Positions 42,473-50,860 of a stretch of 64,000 nucleotides of DNA are shown here, piece by piece; the first letter of the stretch is position 1; every line of letters begins with the position of its first letter. The notes under the pieces were generated by a model. The model did no database searches. It was not told where the DNA came from and saw nothing but the letters and a program-made list of their open reading frames with translations. Both the position numbers and the translations under genes were made by a program. Origin of the DNA: Companilactobacillus baiquanensis (GTDB lineage Bacteria > Bacillota > Bacilli > Lactobacillales > Lactobacillaceae); NCBI RefSeq assembly GCF_003946605.1, contig NZ_RHOQ01000002.1, positions 248,001 through 312,000 on the forward strand. The letters are read 5' to 3'.

Positions 42473-43651
42473 ATGAAATTTCGTAAAATAATTGTGATCG
42501 GTGCGGTCATACTTGGATTAGCGGGAGCTAGTTCATTTGCAGAACCGCTTGTAACTGATGCCGCTAGTACGGATTCAGTTACGATCGATGGTCAATTCTC
42601 AGATTGGAAAGATGCCAATTTAGTTGAGGGTTATAACGGCTATACAAGTCTTGTCAGCGACGGACAATATGTTAATGTCTACGTTAAGATGAAATATGCA
42701 GCAATTCCAGGACATGGTGATTATATTTTCAAAATTGGTGATAAGAGTTATCATGCTTGGTTCCCAGATGTAAATAATGGTGATACTAAACAGATCACTA
42801 TTACTGGTGGAGATAATTATGATGGGCATAGTTATGGTACTGTCGGTAGTGGATATATCGGAGAAGAAGATGGAAAGAGCGTCGCAGAATTTAAAATAGA
42901 TTTAAGCAAATTCGATCTTCCTGATTCAGATGTTGGTAAAAGTATTTCGATGACAAATTCTAATATTGGTAGTGATGCTGCTACTACCACTATCCAATCA
43001 GTTGGTGGAAAGGATGCCGTCGGAACTGCAACCGGTAAAGCCGATACGAATGAAAAAGGTACTACACCGACTGATGCTAACGCCAATAATACAAATGATA
43101 ATTTAAATATCGTTATTGATGGTAAATATCTAGATTGGAAGAACATTCAATTAACTGAAGGATACAATGGATATACAGCAATGGTCAGTGATGGTCATTA
43201 TGTCTATGTTTATGTCAAAATGAAATATGGAATGGTTCCAGGACAAGGTGATTATCACTTTGATTTTGGCGGTAAGAAGATCTCCGTTTGGACTAAAGAA
43301 ATGCCGGACAGCTTAGATAAAGATCAAACTAAAGCAGTTAACTTCAAAGCTGGCGATTATGACGGAGGAGACCAATATGGTGTAGTCGGTAATGGTTACG
43401 TTACAAATAACGGCGAACATAATGTTGGTGAATTCAGGATCGATATTAGTAAATTGAATATCTCAACTATGGTTGGTCAAACTATAACTATGAATAATCC
43501 AAGTATCGGTAATGAAAAAGTTACAACTTCAGGTGGATCAACAGGTCCTATCTTAATTTCTGGTATTGGTGTTTTAATTGCTGGATTTGGATATGTCAAA
43601 CTTAAAAAAGCCGGATATTTGAAGAATAAGATACATATCTCTGGTAAATAA
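42473..43651 (+). CDS. Secreted exosortase G substrate with C-terminal sorting tail (Firmicu-CTERM type)
   Basis: About 392 residues. A Sec signal peptide (about 1-32, FRKIIVIGAVILGLAGASSFA) is followed by two homologous domains of about 140 residues. Each starts with IDGxxxDWK, then EGYNGYT, VSDGxYV.VYVKMKY, and ends with IGS/IGN before a Thr/Asn linker. The C terminus is the tripartite sorting tail: SGGSTGP, a hydrophobic helix (ILISGIGVLIAGFGYV) and a basic end (KLKKAGYLKNK). AAAGGAGGGGG precedes the ATG at 42473. It is the first gene of the locus and the likely client of the exosortase immediately downstream. Confidence 0.82.
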   Translation: MKFRKIIVIGAVILGLAGASSFAEPLVTDAASTDSVTIDGQFSDWKDANLVEGYNGYTSLVSDGQYVNVYVKMKYAAIPGHGDYIFKIGDKSYHAWFPDVNNGDTKQITITGGDNYDGHSYGTVGSGYIGEEDGKSVAEFKIDLSKFDLPDSDVGKSISMTNSNIGSDAATTTIQSVGGKDAVGTATGKADTNEKGTTPTDANANNTNDNLNIVIDGKYLDWKNIQLTEGYNGYTAMVSDGHYVYVYVKMKYGMVPGQGDYHFDFGGKKISVWTKEMPDSLDKDQTKAVNFKAGDYDGGDQYGVVGNGYVTNNGEHNVGEFRIDISKLNISTMVGQTITMNNPSIGNEKVTTSGGSTGPILISGIGVLIAGFGYVKLKKAGYLKNKIHISGK

Positions 43652-43693
43652 TTTGATTAATTTAGATAAATTTAATAATAGGACTGATGTTAA

Positions 43694-44293
43694 ATGAACG
43701 TATACATCCTGCTAGGTATTGTAGTATGGCTGTACATGTTGTCGGTACTAAAGCGAGCCCAGCTATCTGCTTTCTTCTTTATTGTTGGTAGTGCTGGACT
43801 TTTCTTTATTCTAATGGCAATAAGTCGACCTTATTGGGTTTGGTTTTTTACGCATGCAGTCATCCACGGAGTGGATATTTTTAATAAGTTGACTGGTTGG
43901 ACGACTGTAATGTTAAAGACCGGTTTAGTATATATTACTAACGGTCATAATCCAGTTATCATGTCGATTGATTATGAGTGTTCAGGAATTATTGAAACAT
44001 GTGCGTTTGTTTCATTGGTCGTATTTTTTCCAATGTACGAACGTAGAGAAAAAGTTTTCTATGCTGTCTTTGGATTAGTATTTATATATTTGATCAATGT
44101 TTTAAGACTGATCGTAGTTATAACAATCGTGCATTTTATGGGTGGACAATCATTCTTTTTAGCCCATTCTGTTATTGGACGATTAGTATTCTATGTTTTA
44201 GTTATTGCATTGTATTACAATGTTTTCACGTACTCTGAACTAGCACGTGGAATTTATCGGCAGTTTTTAGATTGGAGGGGCCATAAGGAGTGA
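43694..44293 (+). CDS. xrtG: Exosortase family protein XrtG
   Basis: A 199-residue integral-membrane protein with about six helices. It carries the exosortase/archaeosortase triad: Cys96 in DYECSGI, Arg138 in INVLRL and His158 in LAHSVIGR. These enzymes are thought to cut and transfer proteins bearing a glycine-containing/hydrophobic/basic C-terminal tail, analogous to sortase but unrelated in fold. The order substrate, exosortase, GT2, PTPS-like, membrane protein is the XrtG genomic set known from comparative genomics of Gram-positives. The stop overlaps the next gene. Confidence 0.92.
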   Translation: MNVYILLGIVVWLYMLSVLKRAQLSAFFFIVGSAGLFFILMAISRPYWVWFFTHAVIHGVDIFNKLTGWTTVMLKTGLVYITNGHNPVIMSIDYECSGIIETCAFVSLVVFFPMYERREKVFYAVFGLVFIYLINVLRLIVVITIVHFMGGQSFFLAHSVIGRLVFYVLVIALYYNVFTYSELARGIYRQFLDWRGHKE

Positions 44294-45645
44294 TGTATTG
44301 GATCAATTTAGCGCTTACTAGAATGGGATTTTGGATCACCTGGGCGCTTATTCCAATTGTGGTAGAAATAATCCCCGCAATTGTTTCGACAATTAAGCTG
44401 ATGTATATGCACATGCATCAGAAGAAATTACTACCACCCGGCAAATGGCCTTATGTATCGATCATTGTTCCGGTATATAATTCAGAAGATACTTTGTTTG
44501 CTTGTATTGAATCGATTAATAATCAAACTTATCCAAAAGATGCAATGCAGATTATTTTAGCTAATAATCAAAGTACTGATGACAGTTTTGGTGCGTATGC
44601 TAAAGCTCAAAATACCTTTCCCGAATTGATTCTACGTTACGTTAATACAGATAATGGTAAGGCAAAAGCTTTAAATACGGCTATTTATGAAAGTATTGGT
44701 ACGTATGTTATTAATATTGATAGTGATGGTCTGCTTGAATCGCATGCCGTAGAAAATATGGTTCTAAGATTTGAAAATGACTTGAGTATCGCCGCTATGA
44801 CAGGGGCTATTTTACCAAAAGAAGAACTAGTTCAAAATGTAAAAGGATTCTGGCATCGTATTTTAGCCAAAAATGAATATTATGAGTATGCGCAGGCCTT
44901 TATGTCAGGTCGGACGATCGAATCCTCAAAAGATCAATTATTTACTATGTCGGGTGCTTTTTCGGCTTTTAGAAGAGAAGTCTTAATGGAGACTTTTTTA
45001 TACGATATTGATACAGTCGGTGAAGATACCAATATGACTTTTCAAATAAGGACCCGTTTAGGTAAAAAAGTTGTTATTTGTGCGGATGCCATTTTTTATG
45101 TTGAACCAATTTCTGGGTTTAAAGAATTGTATACACAGCGTCAACGATGGCAACGTGGTGAAATGGAAGTTACCCATAACTATATGGCGCAATCAGCAGG
45201 GTTAAAGAGATTTTTTAATAACTTCTTAGTACGAAGAATGATGATCGACCATACTTTTAGTTTCCCTAGAATGATTTGGACCTTTGCTAGTTTTGTCTTG
45301 ATAGCTTTTGGCTTTTCAGCCTGGATACTTTTACTATCGTATTTATTGATCTATTCGTTATACGTTCTTGTAGCGGTAGTAAATTATATTAGTGTAAGTA
45401 TTTTGTTGCGTAAATACCCGAAGGAACAACATTATTATGTTCGTTTATGGTGGGTAACTTTGACTTTGCCGATTTATGTCTTTGTCTGTTCTTGGATCCG
45501 TTTGATTGGAATAATTAATGCCATGACTACTAAAGCTTCATGGGGTATGCGTGGGATCAACACTGAAATGGATAGAATAAAATATGTTTTAAAAGATGAT
45601 ATTAAAACGGTTAAAGAAGAACGCCGCAAAAGAAAAGAGGATTAA
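44290..45645 (+). CDS. Exosortase G-associated processive family 2 glycosyltransferase
   Basis: A 451-residue membrane glycosyltransferase. An N-terminal helix leads to the GT2 core (VSIIVPVYNSEDTLFACIESINNQTYP, then NIDSDG as the metal motif). The QxxRW signature of processive synthases is present as TQRQRWQRGE near residue 282, followed by at least three C-terminal helices. This places it with cellulose/hyaluronan-synthase-like enzymes that polymerise and export a glycan. The start (GTG 44290 or ATG 44293) overlaps the xrtG stop, so translation is coupled. Sugar specificity unknown. Confidence 0.9.
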   Translation: MMYWINLALTRMGFWITWALIPIVVEIIPAIVSTIKLMYMHMHQKKLLPPGKWPYVSIIVPVYNSEDTLFACIESINNQTYPKDAMQIILANNQSTDDSFGAYAKAQNTFPELILRYVNTDNGKAKALNTAIYESIGTYVINIDSDGLLESHAVENMVLRFENDLSIAAMTGAILPKEELVQNVKGFWHRILAKNEYYEYAQAFMSGRTIESSKDQLFTMSGAFSAFRREVLMETFLYDIDTVGEDTNMTFQIRTRLGKKVVICADAIFYVEPISGFKELYTQRQRWQRGEMEVTHNYMAQSAGLKRFFNNFLVRRMMIDHTFSFPRMIWTFASFVLIAFGFSAWILLLSYLLIYSLYVLVAVVNYISVSILLRKYPKEQHYYVRLWWVTLTLPIYVFVCSWIRLIGIINAMTTKASWGMRGINTEMDRIKYVLKDDIKTVKEERRKRKED

Positions 45646-45648
45646 TTC

Positions 45649-46083
45649 ATGGTAAAACAACGATCATATAAAATTAAATCGTATGTTAATGCCAGCCATG
45701 CTGTTCGTTGGGAATCAGGTACCGGTAAAAAACATAACCATACTTGGGAAATAACTTGTGAACTGCATGTATTTGAAGGAATGGTTTCTTTTTTTGATAT
45801 TGAAAAATCGCTACATCGTGCTATTGACGCATTGTCAGGTAAATTTTTAAATGATCTGCCTGAATTTAAAGTTGTCAATCCGACTGTTGAAAATGTAACA
45901 GAATACCTTTTTAACGAAATTGATGCAATTTTACGTGCTAATGGTGCTATGCTGATGCGAATTGAAGTTAGTGATTCACCAACACGTGCGTATTGTATTG
46001 ATGTTACTGAAAGAACTTTACCGACAGAAGAACAGATCGATTCGGAAAATAAATTAAAACAACAGGAAAAACCAGATGCGTAG
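45649..46083 (+). CDS. Exosortase G-associated 6-pyruvoyl-tetrahydropterin synthase-like protein
   Basis: 144 residues with the PTPS/QueD fold. The zinc triad is His17, His29 and His31 (ASHAVRW, HNHTW). MVSFFDIEKSL and NPTVENVTEYLFNEI match the conserved MV.DF and PT.EN motifs. The catalytic Cys of PTPS/QueD, expected just before HxH, is absent (GTGKKHNH). The ETPT-like motif near the end reads SDSPTRAY. It may therefore bind zinc and a small molecule without the standard reaction. It starts 3 bases after the GT gene and overlaps the next gene by 8. Confidence 0.85.
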   Translation: MVKQRSYKIKSYVNASHAVRWESGTGKKHNHTWEITCELHVFEGMVSFFDIEKSLHRAIDALSGKFLNDLPEFKVVNPTVENVTEYLFNEIDAILRANGAMLMRIEVSDSPTRAYCIDVTERTLPTEEQIDSENKLKQQEKPDA

Positions 46084-47680
46084 ATTTTATAACTTTAGTA
46101 ATTCAGTGATAAATATATTTTGGAGAGTCTTATTCTTTTTGACTCTCTTTTTTGCATTGACATCGGTCAATATTATTATTGGTGATAATGCCACTTTTGG
46201 AACTAGTACGACTATGGTAACAACCGGACTAGTTATATTTATCGTTGCAATTGTTGTTATGATCTATGCCTATCCTAGTATTAGAAATTGGTTTTACAGT
46301 GTTTTTATAACACATCAACTGCGGACCAGTAGTCTGATTTTGTTAGCAGTTATAGCAGGTCAAATATTTTTTGTTTATTTTTGCCACCCCACTAGTGGTT
46401 TTGATTCTGGAATGCTGTTACATGCCGCTAGTAACGCTAAAAATGCGGCAGAAGCTGATGTTACGAGTTATTTTAGTCTTAATCAGAATAATTTACCGAT
46501 CATGTTATTTATGCATTGGTTAGTGACTTTAAGTGGACAAAGTACGTGGCTGTTTTTTGATTATGTGACATTATTTTCAGTGGATTTGTCAATGGCAATT
46601 AATTTGCTGAGTATTTGGCTGGTCAAAAAGAAGTTCTTAGGTACAGCCATCTATATGCATTGTGCTTGGCTGATGGTTTTTCCAACGATTATTATGCCCT
46701 ATACTGACGCATGGTCGCTTCCTTTAGTGTCATTGTATTTGTTTTGCTATCTTGTAATGTATAAAACAGCAAATTGGAAGACGGTCATGGAGCAAGTATC
46801 GTTTGTTATAGCAGGATTAGTATTTGGCTTTAGTATGGTTATAGTATATTTTGTTAAACCGTCTGCAATCATTCCGGTCGTTGCGATCGTGATTATTGGA
46901 TCATTGAATTGGTTGATCAAGAAAAAACATTTTACCATGAAGGGTGTTGTATTAACTTTAGCAACACTGTCACTTATTGGTATTAGTGCGGCGGGTACTT
47001 ATAAAGTAACGAATGATAAAATTCAAAATCAGACATACATTCAAATTGATAAATCTCGTTCTATCCCAGCCATTCATTTTATGGCGATGGGTGTTTATGG
47101 ACAAGGTGGTTATGATTGGCATCAAGCCGTTGCAATGACTTTTATCCCAACCGAAAAGCAGAAATCAGATTATTCGATTATGATGCTTAAAAAACGTTTA
47201 AAAAAATTGGGAGCTTGGGGTTATTTCAAATTTTTAATTTTGAAGCAACGTAATAACACCGCTGATGGAACTTTTGGCTGGCTAAAGGAAGGTCATTTCT
47301 TCCTTGAAAATCAAAAGCCAAGTAATAAAGGTATTACTAATAAATTGAAGAATTATATCTATCTTTATGGAAGACACATTGCAGATTTTCGCTTTGCAGC
47401 CCAACTTTGGTGGATAACGTTGTTAGTTATCATTGCTTTAGGATTTGGACCTAGAAATGATTTGATTCAAATCTTGCGGTTGTCTTTAGTAGGTGGATTC
47501 TTATTCCTATTGCTATTTGAAGGTGGAAGAAGTCGTTATCTAATTCAGTATTTACCTTGTATTTTATTGTTAGGAGTACTTTCTTTTGATCGTGCAATAT
47601 CAAATATTAAACGATTATTTGGATGGTATGAAGTTAAAGTTGATGATGCCAAAAAAGCCGATGAATTGAGTAGAGAATAG
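46076..47680 (+). CDS. Exosortase G-associated polytopic membrane protein
   Basis: 534 residues with about 11-12 membrane helices and an extracytoplasmic region near residues 320-420 (DKSRSIPAIHFMAMGVYGQGGYDWHQAVAMTF). The layout resembles GT-C membrane glycosyltransferases, which use lipid-linked sugars, but no catalytic motif is certain. It is the last gene of the coupled locus, overlapping the PTPS-like gene by 8 bases. A strong terminator follows. Together with the processive GT2 it suggests that glycan assembly accompanies exosortase action. Confidence 0.85.
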   Translation: MRRFYNFSNSVINIFWRVLFFLTLFFALTSVNIIIGDNATFGTSTTMVTTGLVIFIVAIVVMIYAYPSIRNWFYSVFITHQLRTSSLILLAVIAGQIFFVYFCHPTSGFDSGMLLHAASNAKNAAEADVTSYFSLNQNNLPIMLFMHWLVTLSGQSTWLFFDYVTLFSVDLSMAINLLSIWLVKKKFLGTAIYMHCAWLMVFPTIIMPYTDAWSLPLVSLYLFCYLVMYKTANWKTVMEQVSFVIAGLVFGFSMVIVYFVKPSAIIPVVAIVIIGSLNWLIKKKHFTMKGVVLTLATLSLIGISAAGTYKVTNDKIQNQTYIQIDKSRSIPAIHFMAMGVYGQGGYDWHQAVAMTFIPTEKQKSDYSIMMLKKRLKKLGAWGYFKFLILKQRNNTADGTFGWLKEGHFFLENQKPSNKGITNKLKNYIYLYGRHIADFRFAAQLWWITLLVIIALGFGPRNDLIQILRLSLVGGFLFLLLFEGGRSRYLIQYLPCILLLGVLSFDRAISNIKRLFGWYEVKVDDAKKADELSRE

Positions 47681-47703
47681 AAAAATTTAGAGTGTCTGCT
47701 TAA

Positions 47704-47749
47704 AAAAACGATCTCAGTAATCCAAAATTGGATTATTGAGATCGTTTTA
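47704..47749. terminator. Bidirectional terminator closing the exosortase G locus
   Basis: AAAACGATCTCAGTAATCC pairs with GGATTATTGAGATCGTTTT (one mismatch). Convergent genes lie on both sides. Confidence 0.86.
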
Positions 47750-47751
47750 TG

Positions 47752-48195
47752 TTACTCGTACGGTAAAATCTTATCTTCAAATACTGGCGCATTCTCGATC
47801 GTATCGTGTACGGGACAATGTTTTGTAATAAATTCGACATATTTTTCGATTTCTTCTTTGGTATTATCAGCATCGATGTAAAAAATAGAAGTCAATTTAG
47901 AAAAACCTACTTTAGCTTCTGGATTTTTTCCCAAGTACCCGTCTGAATCAAATACGCCCTCTACTTCTACTTTGACATTCTTTAAAAGGATTCCTTGTGA
48001 CTTAGCAAAGGATTTTGCTACCATGGTTTCGCATGCACCAAGAGCTGACAAAAGTGCTTCGATGGGATTCATTCCTTTATTTGTTCCACCAGATGACAGT
48101 GGTTCGTCTAAAGTAAAGTCGAAATCTCTAACGTGACTAGTAACTTCCAGTCCCTCAACTGGTTTTACTGTAGCTTTGTAAATTTTGTTTGCCAT
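47752..48195 (-). CDS. OsmC/Ohr family peroxiredoxin
   Basis: A 147-residue thiol peroxidase-like protein. The two catalytic cysteines are in place: LGACETM near residue 54 and KHCPVHDT near residue 126, with the MNPIEALLSALGACE helix typical of OsmC. Family members reduce organic hydroperoxides. The length is standard. A cre-like site lies 42-55 bp before the start, so catabolite control is possible. Confidence 0.92.
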   Translation of the reverse strand: MANKIYKATVKPVEGLEVTSHVRDFDFTLDEPLSSGGTNKGMNPIEALLSALGACETMVAKSFAKSQGILLKNVKVEVEGVFDSDGYLGKNPEAKVGFSKLTSIFYIDADNTKEEIEKYVEFITKHCPVHDTIENAPVFEDKILPYE

Positions 48196-48236
48196 AATTA
48201 TTCCTCCTTTTAGTTCTATAATATAGCTTAAATGAT

Positions 48237-48250
48237 TTAAAGCGCTTACA
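48237..48250 (-). promoter_or_regulatory. cre-like site upstream of osmC
   Basis: TGTAAGCGCTTTAA on the minus strand matches the catabolite-responsive element TGWAANCGNTNWCA at 12 of 14 positions. Confidence 0.5.
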
Positions 48251-48262
48251 CAACCTAAAACA

Positions 48263-48341
48263 AAAAACGAACTATATTTGGGTTCAACAAAACATCTTTA
48301 ATAAAAATCGTTTTGTCATACTCGTTTATAGTTCGTTTTTC
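48263..48341 (-). terminator. Terminator of the minus-strand sialic-acid operon
   Basis: AAAAACGAACTATA pairs with TATAGTTCGTTTTT around a 50 base tip that holds a second ACAAAAC/GTTTTGT stem. T-rich on the minus strand. Confidence 0.78.
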
Positions 48342-48351
48342 TAGGGAGGTA

Positions 48352-49329
48352 TTAAAGTTGGTTTTGAATCTTGATCGTAGAACCTGATAACCAATTCATG
48401 ACTTTATCATTAACATGAACATTCATTTCCTCGTGACCGTATTCAGGGAGAGTGAACATTTCTTTATCACAAGTTAGCCGATTAAACATGGCGAATTGAG
48501 TAGAAGGGAAGCAAATATTGTCATCTAATCCAGTTATGAGTTTGACAGGATTTTGAATTCTGTGAGCCATGTTTTTAACATCAATGTATGATAAAGTATT
48601 TAGAATTTCTTTTTCAGTGGTGTGGAAAGGATCTGAGAATTTGAAGTATCTAAATAATTCGTTATAAGGTTCATTTTGATCGCCTAATTCAAGGATACGT
48701 TTAAAGTCGGATAAGAAGGGATAGATCACGACTGTTAAACTGATTTTTTTGTTCAATGCGGCGGCGACAAGAGACAACGCACCGCCTTGCGAGGCACCGT
48801 AACTATACAGTTTATTTTCATCTACAAATGATTGTTTGGAGATGATTTCAACTATTTGATAAACGTCTAAATAGACATCTTTGAAGAATAAATGGTCGGG
48901 TCCATCGATAGCACCACGGATTATTTGTCCTTTGATCGTATTACCGCGGAATTTTGTATTATCTTGTGACTGACCTGATTGACCTCTGACATCCATCATC
49001 ACAACACCAAGCCCCGCAGCAGGGTATTGTAACAGAACGGACCAATCTAGTGATTGCCCCATGTATCCATGAAAAGTGAATACTACTGGGCAATCTTTTT
49101 TATTTTTTGGAAAAATGCATTTGGCATAAATAGTCGAATTATTTGTTCCTTTAAATGTAAGTTCATAACAATCGACATTCGGCAGATTGAAATCTTGAGG
49201 AGTTAGTTTATATTCTGGTGAGGAATTTAAATTATTAATTTGATCATCCCAAAATTTATCGAAATTATTTGGAACTTCTTGTCTTCCACGATAGGTTTTC
49301 ATATCTTCCAATGGCATTGTATCTTGCAA
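48352..49329 (-). CDS. Acetyl xylan esterase/cephalosporin-C deacetylase family esterase
   Basis: A 325-residue alpha/beta hydrolase of the AXE1 family. The nucleophile is in YGASQGGALS (about residue 183), the acid in ITGLDDNICFPS and the histidine in YGHEEM. The N-terminal FDKFWDDQINNLNS segment is typical. It starts at a TTG about 8 bases after AAAGGAAG. As the last gene of an operon with a sialic-acid-type symporter it probably removes acetyl groups from the imported sugar, an inference from context. Confidence 0.88.
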   Translation of the reverse strand: MQDTMPLEDMKTYRGRQEVPNNFDKFWDDQINNLNSSPEYKLTPQDFNLPNVDCYELTFKGTNNSTIYAKCIFPKNKKDCPVVFTFHGYMGQSLDWSVLLQYPAAGLGVVMMDVRGQSGQSQDNTKFRGNTIKGQIIRGAIDGPDHLFFKDVYLDVYQIVEIISKQSFVDENKLYSYGASQGGALSLVAAALNKKISLTVVIYPFLSDFKRILELGDQNEPYNELFRYFKFSDPFHTTEKEILNTLSYIDVKNMAHRIQNPVKLITGLDDNICFPSTQFAMFNRLTCDKEMFTLPEYGHEEMNVHVNDKVMNWLSGSTIKIQNQL

Positions 49330-49354
49330 AGTTATTGACTTCCTTTATTAAATA

Positions 49355-50860
49355 TTATTTTTTAACATATTGTTGATTGATAGTACCAACTGTTAAACCA
49401 GTAACATCTTTGTTTGATTTTGGAATAAATAAACTGAAGACATAACCAAGAACAAATGATGAAATAAAGGCAACACAAGCAACTAATAGTGATGAGATGT
49501 CAAGTGATTGTGCATAGAATGATAGAGCAACACTGGCAATTAGTCCTAATAGTACACCGGTAGAATTTGCACGTTTTGTAAAGATACCAACAGCAAATAC
49601 ACCAGCAATAGGAACACCGAAGATACCAGTAACGGTTAGGAATAGATTCCATGTTTCAGATGCGTTACCTAATAGTAGATAAATGGCAACACTTAGACCT
49701 AGCAATCCAGCAATGATGATAATTATACGAGCAAGAGTAACATCGCTCATATTTTTCAGTTTATCACCAAAGAATCTTTGCTTAAAGTCAGTAACGGCAC
49801 AAGATGATATAGCGTTTAAACTTGAAGCAATTGTTGATTGAGCTGCGGCAAAGATACCAGCAATAACTAATCCGGCAACACCGGCTGGCATTTGTGTAAT
49901 AACAAAGTAAGGAACAATAGCACTAGTATTGAATCCCTTTGGAAGAGTTCCTGTATGTTGATAGAAACTATAAAGAATTGTACCCATACCAAAGAATAAA
50001 GGAATAGTGATCAAAGCGAGGATACCGTTAGTCCAAAGAGATTTGTTAGTTTCCTTAACTGAACCAGTAGTTTGATAACGTTGAACAACATCTTGACTAC
50101 CAGTGTATTGATATAAACTATTGAAAATTTGTCCGGCAAGAATTAAAGGAATGAATTTAGATAAATCACCGACATTCCAGTCTGCACCAGAGAAGAATTT
50201 ATGATCAACTGATACATCATTTAAGACTGTACCAAAGCCGCCTTTAACGTAAGCAATACCTAAAATACAAACAAGTAAAGCTCCGCCAAGTAGTAGGAAT
50301 CCTTGAATAACATCACTCCAGATAACACCTTCGATACCACCTAGGAAGGTATAAATAATACATAAGCCACCAACAAAGACGGCGATTAAAATCGGATTGA
50401 TATTAGAAACAGAAGTTATAGCAATAATTGGCAAGTAAATAACGATAGCAACACGTCCAATATGATAAAGCATGAAAAGTGCACTACTGATAGCTCTCAT
50501 AATAGGACTAAAACGTTCTTCAAGATATTCATAAGCAGTAGTAACTTTTAGTTTTCTAAAGAATGGAACATAGTATTTAATTAAAATAGGAATAAGAATC
50601 AGAATTGATAGATTACCTACAGCGTAACCCCAATCATTCAAAAATGACTGTTCAGGAGTAGACATAAAAGTGATAGCACTTAGAGTTGTTGCATAAATAC
50701 TAAATCCAGCTGCCCAAGCAGGGATCTTACCTTCAGCAGTAAAGAAAGCATCAGAGTTTTTACTGGCTTTCTTTGTAAAATAAGCACCAACACCAAGCAT
50801 AGCAAGTAAGTAAACAACTAAAACGATCCAGTTTATGGCACCAAAACCGGTCTTTGTCAT
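49355..50860 (-). CDS. nanT: Na+/solute symporter (SSS family), probable sialic acid importer
   Basis: A 501-residue transporter with about 13 membrane helices. The SSS signature region is INWIVLVVYLLAMLGVGAYFTKKASKNSDAFFTAEGKIPAWAAGFSIYATTLSAITFMS. The sodium-site region follows in GIFAAAQSTIASSLNAISS. Members of this family import N-acetylneuraminate with Na+ in several nan clusters. The surrounding nanA, nanE, nanK and nanR genes make sialic acid the likely substrate. Its start overlaps the antiporter stop. Confidence 0.85.
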   Translation of the reverse strand: MTKTGFGAINWIVLVVYLLAMLGVGAYFTKKASKNSDAFFTAEGKIPAWAAGFSIYATTLSAITFMSTPEQSFLNDWGYAVGNLSILILIPILIKYYVPFFRKLKVTTAYEYLEERFSPIMRAISSALFMLYHIGRVAIVIYLPIIAITSVSNINPILIAVFVGGLCIIYTFLGGIEGVIWSDVIQGFLLLGGALLVCILGIAYVKGGFGTVLNDVSVDHKFFSGADWNVGDLSKFIPLILAGQIFNSLYQYTGSQDVVQRYQTTGSVKETNKSLWTNGILALITIPLFFGMGTILYSFYQHTGTLPKGFNTSAIVPYFVITQMPAGVAGLVIAGIFAAAQSTIASSLNAISSCAVTDFKQRFFGDKLKNMSDVTLARIIIIIAGLLGLSVAIYLLLGNASETWNLFLTVTGIFGVPIAGVFAVGIFTKRANSTGVLLGLIASVALSFYAQSLDISSLLVACVAFISSFVLGYVFSLFIPKSNKDVTGLTVGTINQQYVKK

